From Cryptomeria japonica (lineage: Eukaryota; Streptophyta; Pinopsida; Cupressales; Cupressaceae): a DNA stretch of 64,000 nucleotides. Location of the stretch: the NCBI RefSeq assembly GCF_030272615.1, contig NC_081408.1, positions 609,434,173-609,498,172 of the forward strand, given 5' to 3'. A model generated the notes under the pieces. That model did no database searches and was not told the DNA's origin. It saw only the letters and a program-made list of their open reading frames with translations. Shown piece by piece: positions 24,101 through 36,100 of the stretch. A program made the translations under genes and the position numbers. Every line of letters starts with the position of its first letter. Positions within the stretch are counted from its first letter, which is position 1.

Positions 24101-27100
24101 GTTATTATGTTGCTAGGATGAATGTTACTGTGTTACAATGTTATATAAATTTATAATTCATTAATATATAGCCGTCCCCTGCTCCGGGAAAAAAAGACGT
24201 CATGGAAAACCCATTTCCCCATCCCCTTGTCCCTCCATCCGTCTTGGAAACTCAAGGTAACATAGAGGAAAACCCTTTGAAAAAAGCACCCAAGAAAATG
24301 CCTGAGAAAACCACGTTTTTCATTAAAAATGATTAAAAAATATTTCTGGAAAAAAAATTCTAGATAAGGGGCACGGATTTTTAAAAATGCATCAAAAGAT
24401 CTTAATTTTTTTGCTCTGATACCATGAATTGATAATTGGTTGAATTGATTATTACAAAAGGAGACAAAAGCTCCTTATAAAGATTTTACAAGACGATATT
24501 TCCATAAGGGAAACATGAAAGACAAAAAGGAAACTAAACAACTACGTAAGATGACCATTTTAGAAACATTACATTATTATTTTAATAGTTTCATCCTTGT
24601 CTTCTAGCAAGTCCTACTTATCACTTCCACCTTCCAATCAATTTTCCTTCACAATTTTTATTGTCTGAATCTTTCTAACAACCTTTCATTTATACACCTT
24701 TGATTGGTTTTCCTTGCAGCTGAAATAGATACTTTCTGAATGTAATGTATCACTTGTAACAAGATCTAAGATATTATCCTTTGACAATAGGTTTGGTGTA
24801 ATAGTAGGCGGGTTACCTTCTAATTGAAGCTCTACTTTTGAAGAATGTTTATATTTCAATTCCTCATTAAGTTCAAGTAACTCCTTAAGAATGAGTTTTT
24901 GAGTGAGCTTCCTCGTTAAGAATGAATATGCACTTGCAGCCATGTCTATGAAATTATGAATAAAATTAAAATCTGAATATGTAAGTAATTAAAAAAATTT
25001 AAAAAAATAAAAAAAGTCATTGAATCCTACCTTATGCTAGAAAAATCCTTCCGAATTGGTGTAGAATCCTTCTTCTTCCTCTTCTTCTTTCTCCTTCTCA
25101 CCCCTCTTGTACTTGCAACACTTCAATCACACTCTTTCACTCCTTTACTCGCTCTTTGCTCCTCTTCAATCTTGCTGATGAAATGATATTTGTAAGTAAA
25201 AATAAAGATTTTTTATTTGCTTTTTGGGTTTCGCTGCTAGGAGAGATTGCCTGGGTGTCTTTGGGATGGTTGACAGATGCTTGGGCTTCTTGAGGATGTC
25301 CCAGCCGCAGTGGCGTTGCACCTGGGGGACTTCTCCCTTGCATACCCACGCCTTGGGGACGGGAAACACAAGGATTTTGGGGTGGTGGAAGGGGGTAGGG
25401 GGGTGGACATGTCCTCATGGTTCACTGATGCAATCTTATTTGTCATTTCATCCTTGATTCCTCACATTGGTTGTGACAATGTAATATTTTCAGTTTTTAT
25501 GAGAATTAGTTCTTTAGTCTTCATGGAATGGATCATTTCTCAAGCTATCTACATATGCAAGCTTTTCTAAATCCAGATTCCTACTAATTATTTTTCTGTA
25601 GGGCAATACATGGTAAGCTTCTCATTTTAAATATTATATGTAAATTTTGTTTGGATTGTTCTTTCTCATCCTATGACTAATCAAATTCAAATTCTTTAAG
25701 CAAATTTTATGAAAACAGTATTAACTTATGAGTTGAATAGTGAGCTTTTCATGTAAGTGGAGAGATTGAATACTGTTGACTCTTTGTTACTATTGTAGGT
25801 GTACCATGCATATTTGGTGTCCTTACCTGCGATACAATGGAACAAGTAATTGTCCTGTCTGATTTTGCAACATCAGTCCTTCAGCATGCTCAAATTTTTG
25901 GTTCTGATAGAGAACTTTGCAAAGCTCTCTGTGCTTCAGTGTGCCCTCGAGGGTGCCAGTAGCTTAATTCTTTAATATTTGTGGTGAACAGAATTTTTAA
26001 TCTGATGTGAAATTTGAATGTGTATATGTCAGGAAAAAATAACACTGTTTCTTTCTTCATGTGTAAAAAATAAAACTTATCCAATTTTGGGCTACCATTT
26101 GGCTTATGTCTATGTTTGCCTTGAGAGGGGATATTATCAGATTTTTAAGTCATTGTGGATTTTGTAGGCCATGGACAGAGCTGGTGGTAAAGTTGGAAAC
26201 AAAGGCTATGAAGCTGCTGTAACTGCGGTAAGCTCTACTGAATTGTTTGGATGTAGATATAAGTTCAAATTTGTTCAACTCTAAATAAAAAGGAATTTAT
26301 GTATAAAGAATACTTGTAAAATATAGTTTATCGTCTCTTCAAATTCCTAGTGCATTTATTCATTTGCTTCTATAGTTTTTCTTGTGATCCTCCAAAACAT
26401 GTTTAATGTTCTAAATGTTGGAACTTCAGTGTGCTATTCATCTATAGAGAGTTCCTACGTGAGAAGAATGCTGGGATGGAGACTATTCATTACATAAGAG
26501 TTTGATTGTAGACTATAAAACAATGTTGGAAGCCTCTGTGGTAAAATGTGGTAAGAGTTAGACTTTGTGGTATATTGTTGGAGTATGTGTGGCAGTGCTA
26601 AAGTATGTGTATTAACCCTTGTTACTTTTTTTGAAAATTTTGTTGCTTTTTTCAGAAAAGGAAATTTTCAATTGAAAAAGGCCTCTTCAAACTATTGAAA
26701 ACATTTCATGTGCAAAGGTCCCCCTTATCTCTTCTAGGTGTCCACTTGAGGGACAAAACATAACACTTTAATAATTAAATACTAAGTGAATAACTAAATG
26801 TCTCTTTATTACTTTAGTACAAATATTAAATAATAACATTCACCTTGCGGAAAACTCGGCAAGACATTAGAAAAGGAAACCAATCATGTCGGAACACAAA
26901 CTGATGCTGAAGGATGATGAGTGATGTTGAAACAAGCACTTATTATAAATAGCAATGTTCTTTACGGATTGAGAAGAACCAAACCCCCAAAAATTGAGCA
27001 CTTGCTATAAATAGCAGTGCTCTCCAAGGACTGAAAACAAACCCAATAAATCTAGATGACTAGTGCTGAAATGGGAGCTTACTATAAATAATAGTGTCCT

Positions 27101-30100
27101 CTAAGGATCAAGGAGAACAAACCCAAAAAAGCCTAGGAAAACCTAGAATGCTACAAATAGTGTTGTCACCATCTAGAGCACCAATTGAACTACAACCATT
27201 GTCGGATGCCACAAAATCTTCGAAACTAAGCTAACAATCACAGAATGAGAAGCATAAAAAATGGGGACATCACCCTTTATTTTCTTTCCCGTTAACACCA
27301 AGGAGGTGGTCAACAAGAAAACCTCTCATTTGTTCAAGTCTTCTTTCACTACATCAAGTTGGAACAATAAACTCAAATTTGGAAATATTTGTGAACTATG
27401 CAGCAGTAAACCTCAAACTTTCAACACATTGGTGAATGAATCCACTTGATCAGCTAGGTGGGTTTTCATCCACAAAACTGATCGCCAAAAGGGTTTTCGT
27501 CCTTCTGCTAAAGAAGATGAACATAGTTCAATCTTTCACAAAAGAGAACTCAATAATGAACAATGGATGATCAACCTTTTTGCACAAGCCCTTTTTTGTT
27601 GCTTTTTTGAAAAAAGCACTTTTTGGTTTCTTAGTTTTTTTGAAAAAGCATTTTTTCTCTCTTTTTTGCCCAAGTGACTTGGAATTCCTCTTATAATCCA
27701 ACTTTATATTTGGGCCCAAAAGTAAGTCACTTTTGTGTCTCTATATATAACCCGTTTTTAAATAATTAAATATTAGTTGCAAACAAAATATTTAATTATT
27801 TTATGCACAACCATCAAAGTTACCAAAAATATTAAAATAGTTTAAAAATGAATTCTGACCACAATGGTATTACAAAAAGTAAGAACACAAAGAATGATTA
27901 CCAAGATATTTGATAAGGTGTGAAAGTCTCCTTAAATAAGAACTACAAAGATCTATCTGATAAGGATAAAATTGACAACTAAGAAAGCAGAGGATAATAA
28001 CTTGTGTAAAAATTATAAAAGAATATTTCTAAAGTCTATCCTATCCACTCAATTGTCCATTTTAAACTAATATTACAATGTTACTTCAATACCCTCCCTT
28101 AATGGTGAATCTGCCATCTACACCAAATTTATCCCAAAAGTTTACAAATTTGTTAGGACTCGAGGAATCTGTAAGAATGTCTATAGTTCGGTCCTCAGTT
28201 GGACGATACTGCAACATCACCGAGATGTCTTCTACAAGTTGCCATATGAAACAACAATGAAGCTACACATCTTTGGTACACTTGTGGAAGATTGGATTCT
28301 TGGCAAGCTTTTAGCACCCCTTGATTGTCATAAAACAAGGATGGAGGCTCTACTTGAGACATGTGCATGTCTGGAATGATTTTTCAAAGCTATACTGCCT
28401 GTAATGCTGTTTTGAGTGTTCCCTGATACTCTGCTTTGGCCTAGGAAAGGGCTACTGCCTGCTGCTTCTTACTGGTTCATGTGACTGCAGTAGTACCAAG
28501 GTTGAAAACAGATCCAAAATTGGATTCTTGTCATCAATAGAACTTGCCCAATCTGAATCTGTGAACCAAATCAGCCTAGGATCTACTGTACATAATGCCA
28601 AAGTTAAGTGCCCCATTCACATATCTCAACACCCTCTTCCTTGCAACCCAATATTTTCCTTAAGCGTTGTCCTAAATTTGAAAATTTAACTCACAACATA
28701 GCTCAAATCAGATCTAGTGGTTGTAAGATAGATAAGGTTGTCCACTGATTGCCTTATTGCTGACTCATTGATTACTTTTGAGTCTATGTTGGTTGAAGGT
28801 TTCATCCCTTTATGTATAGGTGTAGACGAGATTTTGCAATTTGTTATCTTGAACTTGTTGAGCAAACTCTTGACATATTTAGATTGAGAAATAAAAATAG
28901 CACCATTTATTTGCCAAATCTCTACACCTAGGCAATAATGTAGGAGGCCAATATCTATCATGTCAAAAGTTGTACTAAATTTACGTTTGATTCATTCAAT
29001 CAAATGTGCCTCACTACCTGTAATGATGATATCATCTACATAAATGACCAATAGAATGATATCTTTGCCAATGCTTTTTGTTGAGACATGGACTAGCTAG
29101 GACTCGAACCTAGGACCTTCCATACGCTGCTGGAGTGCTTTACCACTGAGCTACTGGCCCCTCTTGGACCAGTCCATCGTCGGTCCGGGTGTGGCTTATT
29201 TCCAACACCAACACCCCCCCCTTAAGCCACACCTCTCGTGTGCTTGGGGCTCCTAGCTTGGACCTGGCTCTAATACCATGTTGAGACATGGACCAGCTAG
29301 GACTCGAACCTAGGACCTTCCATACGCTGTTGGAGTGCTCTACCATTGAGCTACTGGCCCTTCTTGGACCTGTCCATCGTCGGTCCGGGTGTGGCTAATT
29401 TCCAACACCAACACCAAGCGAATATCATCTGCCTTAATGCGATCTGTTCTGCTCCAAAAGATCAGTGAACTACATTCTGAAGTCAGCGAAATTGTCTTCT
29501 AGCTGGGGCGACATCTTCCTAGGTTTGCTGAACCTGCTCCTAGGTCTGCCGAGCCTGCCCCAAGGCTGCCGAACCTGCTCCAACGCTGCTGAACTTACTT
29601 CAGGCTGTGCTACATTTGTTCTAGGGCAAGCGAACTCCCTCACATGATCTGCAATCAACAATCTGGGCGATTGTTCAAATCTGACCTGAACCGTGATTCA
29701 GATAAGTTCTTTGTATGCCCTAGAAGGGCAGTATTGTAATCTGCTGCTATACCTAATCTAATCAGATCTGAGATCTTTGGTTGTTGGATTTTTCCTCCAA
29801 GAGGGAGGTTTTCCCAGGGTACATGTGTGTTATGTGTATGATTTACTTTGCATTTTGATTTTCTGTTCTATACTGCTAATCTGATCACTAAAAACTAACA
29901 TGGTATCAGAGCTAGGTTCATATTAGCATAATTAGATTAACAGATTCTGAAGTATATCGAAAGTTTTTGGAGGTGTTTGAGAGGCTTAATGACTGGTGGT
30001 TCAGTTCTCCTGTAGCTGGTCATACCCTCATGCTGGCCATACCTTTATGCTGTTTGTGTCATTTCTTCCTACAAGTTTGGAAATAGATCAGAAAGGAGGA

Positions 30101-33100
30101 AGATTGAAGAGGCCCTACTATTCTGGCAGGCCATAATAGTTAGTAGGTAAGGACGGGTGAACATGGTGAGAATCGCTGCCTTTAATCATAAATGTTTTTA
30201 TGGCTCCTTGAGTTTACATGTAGTTTCCAGTCACTTGCAAGGTGAACATCTGATGTTTCATTGAATTTAATTAAGTTTGTTATTGGCTGACCTAGCTGTT
30301 TGGCCAGATTGAGTTAACAGATCTGCTCTTTCATAAAATAACCCTTACCAAGTTGATATGTCCTTATTCAATAATTTTCTGAGTGTTTTTTTTTGGTAAG
30401 CTATAATTTGGTACAGTATTTCCCAACATTGGCATGATACTTGGTTTGTGCAAGTTGACAATGCTGCAAATTAGTATCAAGGTTACTTTTTTCAGTCTGT
30501 GTGTTGACAACTTTGAGTGATCCTTGCGTGCAACTCCTACATGTCGTCACTGAGTTGAAGATAGATGATAAGTGATGGTGAGGCCCGAAGGCCACGCAGT
30601 CATCATTAGATGCTTCATTATGACCTAAGTGGATGGTAATTTCATTGCTAAGCGAAATTAGGAAAGAATGTTGAGGACGAACTTATAAGATAAGTATTTT
30701 TTGAATTTTTCATGCTATTATCAATTCATTGCATAGTGAATCATGTATGATAGTCTTGAACTATTAGTAACCTCTCGTAAGTGCTTTCAGGACGGACTGA
30801 GGAGTATAAAGATGATGATTGTATTCAAGAGAGGCAGGTTTTGAGACATCTTGTGAGGAAGCATCACATGCTGAAGACTAAGAGACATAGCTTAGTTGGT
30901 GATACTACGATCAGGTTTAGCTTCAGAGGGAGCTTGTTGTATTCAGCTTTAGAGGGAGCTTGTTTGTTGTTTCAGTTTCAGAGGAAGCTATATCCTTGGT
31001 TAAGGCAATCTTTCGCGAGAAGGTTGAGGTGAAAGCCCTCGTTCCACCCTTTGCAAGTAGGCATGATGGTATTGCATTCTTCTCTGGGAGAAGTTTGAGG
31101 TTAGAGCCCTCGTTCCACCCTCTACGGAGTGCAAAGTGGGATCACCCTCTGCGGAGTGCAAGGTGGTAGTTTCTTTGAGGTGTAAGACCTCTTCCACCCT
31201 CTGCGGGCAATGCAAGGTGGATCCATCCTCTGCGGTTGTGCATGATGGGTATCATGGAAAGAGTCCATGATGTACTTAGGATTCATCCTCTGCAGGTATG
31301 CATGATGAATATCATGGAAGGAGTCCATGATGTATATTGAATTCATCCTCTATGAGAATGCATGGTGGATATCATGGAAAGAGTCCATGAAGCATGGTCA
31401 CGATGTAACTTGATTAATCAAGAGGATCCTCCCTATCTAAGAGGGAGTGTTGAAAATGTAGCTAGGTCATATCCCTTGATTGGGCCGACCTAGCTTGGTA
31501 AATTTTAATGTGGCCTTTAGCCTTAAAATTTATTGTGTATGGGCCTATTTGGGATATTGTGTAACTTGTAAATTCAATAGGTCAGGACCTATTAATATTT
31601 AACTTGTAAAGTGTTATTGGTCAGGTCCTAACCGATGTAACTTGTGATATTGGTTTGACCCTATAATTGCGAATGTAACTTGTGGTTATAAATAGGTCCG
31701 ACCCTATAATACAACTTGTGAATTTGTAATTTGGCACCAAAGCCGACCTAGGCATAAGGGTTAAGGGCATGTATATAAAGGAAGTGACTTGAGGTCACAA
31801 GTCACATAACATAAGCGAATATCATCTGCCTTAATGCGATCTGTTTTGCTCGAAAAGATCAGCGAACTACATTCTGAAGTCAGCGAAATTGTCTTCTAGC
31901 TAGGCGAACATCTTCCTAGGTTTGCCGAACCTACTCCTAGGTCTGCCGAGCCTGCCCCAAGGCTGCCGAACCTGCTCCAATGCTGCTGAACTTACTTCAA
32001 GCTGTGCTACATTTATTCTAGGGCAAGCGAACTCCCTCACATGATTTGCAATCAACAATCTGGGCGATTGTTCAAATCTGACCCGAACTGTGATTTAGAT
32101 AAGTTCTTTGTATGCCCTAGAAGGGAAGTATTGTAATCTGCTGCTATACCTAATCTAATCAGATTTGAGATCTTTAGTTGCTGGGTTTTTCCTCCAAGAG
32201 GGAGGTTTTCCCAGGGTACATGTGTGTTATGTGTATGATTTACTTTGCATTCTGATTTTCTGTTCTATACTGCTAATCTGATCACTAAAAACTAACACTT
32301 TTGATGTACGAATTTGGAAATCTCTAGAATTCTTGTCGAAATAGATACTAATCAATCTTTATGTACCATGCCTTGGGTGCTTGCTTCAGGCTATAAATAG
32401 CTTTTCTTCGTCTGCATGCTTGATGGTCCTTTCTTGCAATGTGAAAAGCTCGAGTTTGAGTCATGTACACTTCTTCCTTCAACTTGCCATTGAGGAGGCA
32501 CTCTTAAGGTCCATTTGATGGACTTTCCAATGAAATTATTTTGGTATGGCCAAAATTAGATGGATGGTGCTCATTTTTACTATAGGAGAAAATGTCTCTT
32601 CATAGTCAATAACTTCTCTATGCCCGAACCTTGTGCTTTGTACTTGTCAAGTGTACCATCGACTTTGTACTTGACTTTGTAAACCCATTTGCAACCGATG
32701 GGTTTATTCTATGGTGGAAGATCTGAAAGAACCCAAGTCTTATCTTTCATAAGACTTTGATGTTCAATTTGCATCACCCTTTCCCATTTAGGTTTACCTT
32801 TTGCTTCCTCAAACACATGAGGTTCATAAACTTCTCAATGTTAGCCATAATAGCAAAGCTAACAATGTTTTTTCTCTTGCCTCTAGATGATCTCCCTTCG
32901 ATCACTTCATCACCCTTAACATCACTAACAAGTTTTCCCACCACTTTGGTCTATTTTTAGAAATCTCTCCTTCCAAATCAACATTTCCATCATGACTTGG
33001 GCTGCTTGGTGCTATGTCATCTAGATGTTGATCCAGGCTCTCCTAGAGGAAATTCTCTAGTACTAGTACCTACCTGGAAGATTCCTCATGCTCAAAATCA

Positions 33101-36100
33101 TCCCCCCCCTTTTGTGGAGCTAGTGGAAGATGAACACTTGAATCCCAAAACTTGATTTCGGTGAGAGCTAAAAACGCCCAACTTCTTCATTGATCACATC
33201 CCTGCTGAATGTCAAGTGGTCATTGTCAACATCCTCATGCTCAGAATCATCCCCCCCCCCTTTGTGGAGCTAGTGGAAGATGAACACTTGAATCCCAAAA
33301 CTTGATTTCGGTGAGAGCTAAAAACGCCCAACTTCTTCATCGATCACATCCTTGCTGAATGTCAAGTGGTCATTGTCAACATCTATCAACTTGTAGGCTT
33401 TATGATTGTCATTGTTCCCTATAAGCATCAACTTTCAACTTTTCAAGTTTAGTTTGTGTTAATGCATGGTAGCTTATGCAAGATAAGATCTTCCTAACCT
33501 TCCTTGTTCTGTTATTTATCTACATGCTTCATGTCTGATTTATATTGCATATGATTATCGGATTGTACAAACATTGCTTATCATTATGTTATCGGGCTAA
33601 CAACTCGATAGCATATTAATGTCAATTGTTAATTGGCATTAATATGCTATCGGGGTATTAACCCGATAGCATATTAAATGCTATAAGTTATCGGGTTAAA
33701 TTCGCTGATACATACTTGCTATCGGGTGCATAAGCATTGGCACCGATTCACATCTGTATACCCCGATAGCATATTAAATGCTATAAGTTATCGGGTTAAA
33801 TTCGTCGATACATACTTGCTATCGGGTGCATAAACATTGGCACCGATTCACATCTGTTATCGGGCTTAATTATATTGGGCATATTTGTTATCGGGTTTAA
33901 TGAATACACCGCTTCATTTGGCATTAACATTGGTTAACAAATGCACCGGTTGGATTATATACATCGTGCACTTTGAATCATCGGTGTTTATATGAACTGA
34001 TTCATTATATTGATCAGTCATTATATTATGATATTACAATATGCTATCGGGGGTTTTTGAACCAATAATCAGCATTGTGTTAATGGTATAATTGTAAAGG
34101 CACCGATCAATGGGTGCATTGATCGGTCATGCCTAAAAGGCATGACTGGTCAATACACCAATTGACTGGTTGCCTAAATGATATATATGTCAATTGAATT
34201 CATTTGGAGAAGACATAGAAAATATTAAATGATCTCTCTCCTTCAGACCTGCAGATAAAAATCAGAATTATTAGACATTGACATAATTCCTCATATCCAT
34301 ATATAGCATTCATAGTTCATAACTTGTTCTTTAATTGAAATTGAAATAACTTTACATGGTATCAGAGCCAAGGTAATCGAACCTAAGGCTATTCAATTTT
34401 GATAAAATTCAAGGACTAAGTTACAAACTACATCACATTTCCATAATGGCCAACGCTATTAGATTTGAAGATAGACTCGGAGGTAGCGAAGATAGACTCA
34501 GCTTGGAAGTTTAGAATCAAAATGATTTTAAGAGAAAACAAAGTTGATTCATATGTCCAAACTGAAAGTGCACAACCAGAAGATGAAACCGAGAAATCCA
34601 CATGGATCGAGGGAAATGATAAGGCTATTAAAATAATAGTGGATGGGGTAAGAAATAATATAATGCCCATCATTAGAAAGCAGGAGACGGCTTATAAAAT
34701 GTTCAAGGCACTTGAAAGGACATTTGAGATATCAAATGCAAGTCGTACTCTGGCATTAAAACGAGAAATCAACCATATCAGTATGAACAAAGGGGAGACA
34801 ATTAACTCCTACTTCATGAGGATATCAAGCCTAAGAGATGACCTAGCTTCCGTTGGATACGACATCCAAAGCAAAGAGTTAACACTCATTGCTCTAGATG
34901 GATTGCCTAGTGGATGGAACACATTCGTCCAAGGCATCAGTGCTAGGTCCAAATATCCTAAGTTTGAAAGACTAAGAGATGACTGTCTACAAGAAAAATC
35001 TAGATTGAACAAGGTAGGAATAAAACAGAAGACTAGCAAGTCCTAAATACAAACATCAATAAGAAGTACAAAAAGAAGCAATTCAGGAAAAGAAAAGCTA
35101 AACAAGGCAAGAACACTGCTAAGAAAGACCTATCACATGTTCAATGTTATAGGTGTGACAAATTCAGACACTATGTTGCAAACTGTCTGGAGAAAGGGAA
35201 GCAAGCCACATTTGCAAAAGTGAGGAAATCTAGAAGAGAAAATGACTTCGAGAATTATGTCCTCTACTCAGCACTTACAAGCCATGCTTCAAACAAGTCT
35301 AACTCATGGGTGATCGATAGTGGTTCATCCAGACACATCACAGGCTTTAGAGAAATACTAGACTCCATGATAGAGAAAGATGATGAGGAAGTAACCATTG
35401 GAGACGATTCTTCACATCTAGTCAGAGGAATTGGAACCTGCACCATCAAACTAAAGACAGGGATGTCACTACGACTTGAATAAGTACTATATGTTCGAGG
35501 CATCAAAAGAAATCTAATCTCCATATCAGCACTAGAAGATCAAGGATACAGAGTGACCTTCATGGAAAACAAAGTGTTGGCTTGGCCAAAGAGATCCTCC
35601 ATCAAAGATGCTAAGGTCATTGGTCGAAGACAAGGCTATTTGTATGAGCTATGTACAGAGCCCAATCTAGCATTGATCCATGAAGCAACTAATGCAAATG
35701 AAGTATGGCACAGGAGATTAGGCCATCTAAATTATAGAGCTTTGTCAACTATGGGAAACCTTGTTACAGGTCTACCTAAGTTGAAGCAATATCATTCAGA
35801 GGCATGCAAAGGGTGTGCCTTAGGTAAAAATACCAAAAGTGCATTTCAGAATAGTACTAGGAAAACTAGCAAAGTTTTGGAGTTAATTCATTCTGATGTA
35901 TGTGGACCTATGTCCGTACCCTCGCTAGGGGGATTTTTGTACTATGTAATTTTTGTTGATGACTACTCTAGGAAGACGTGGATCTACTTTTTGAAATGTA
36001 AAGAATCAGAAGAGATCCTAAGTAGGTTTAAAGAGTTTAAAACATTAACAGAAAATCTCTCTGAAAACAAAATTAAAACCTTAAGAACTGACAATGGGGG

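Larger units (their letters stand above)
6127..25798 (+). other. Giant intron of lumazine synthase (19.7 kb)
   Basis: The donor GTTAGT at 6127 and the acceptor ttgtag ending at 25798 connect GLNS-G to G-VPCIF without loss of a residue, so no coding exon is missing between them. The intron contains at least seven identifiable mobile elements or fragments in both orientations. These include two Gypsy fragments, a Copia element, a solo LTR, a non-autonomous LTR element and a hAT-type element. Confidence 0.88.
29079..29413 (-). mobile_element. TRIM-type mini-retrotransposon with tRNA-like LTRs
   Basis: Two 135-bp direct repeats (29079-29213 and 29279-29413) differ at about 7 positions. Each begins TGTTGAGACATGG and ends CAACACCAACA, so they keep TG...CA on either strand. 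Between them is only 65 bp. On the minus strand the 5' LTR (29279-29413) is followed directly by TGGTATTAGAGC (one mismatch to the initiator-Met primer-binding site), and the 3' LTR is preceded by a purine tract TTAAGGGGGGGG (complement of 29214-29225). This is the plan of a terminal-repeat retrotransposon in miniature, 335 bp in all, with no coding capacity. It would depend on enzymes supplied by another element. Each LTR contains a 71-nt tRNA-like sequence. No own target duplication is seen: CTTTT on the left belongs to the surrounding element. Confidence 0.75.
29079..32297 (+). mobile_element. Non-autonomous LTR element with chimeric 5' LTR
   Basis: The 3' LTR is 31448-32297 (850 bp, TGTTGAAAATG...ACTAACA) after the purine tract TAAGAGGGAG. 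The 5' LTR ends at 29900 and is followed at once by TGGTATCAGAGC, an exact initiator-Met primer-binding site. Target duplications CTTTT (29074-29078 and 32298-32302) are exact. The first ~365 bp of the 5' LTR are absent and replaced by a TRIM-like unit (29079-29413). The 1.55-kb interior (29901-31447) has no gag-pol, only short ORFs and a 60-bp tandem repeat. A solo LTR of the same family lies at 43656-44561 in the opposite orientation. The insertion interrupts the host RT about a dozen codons before YVDD. Confidence 0.85.

Noticed and set aside
24686-24943. An 85-codon minus-strand ORF beginning [12 protein letters not shown].
   Set aside because: No family recognised, no splice context or neighbours to support it, and it lies in intron sequence beside an LTR insertion. 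Possible but unsupported.
25137-25570. Several overlapping ORFs on both strands.
   Set aside because: They occur in a GC-rich patch where stops are rare by composition. None shows a recognisable domain and they overlap in five frames.
29090-29360. Two genuine tRNA genes on the minus strand.
   Set aside because: Both sit inside 135-bp direct repeats with LTR-type ends, the anticodon arms are mismatched with 8-nt loops, and one acceptor stem has a mismatch. They are tRNA-like parts of a repeat, not credible decoding tRNAs.
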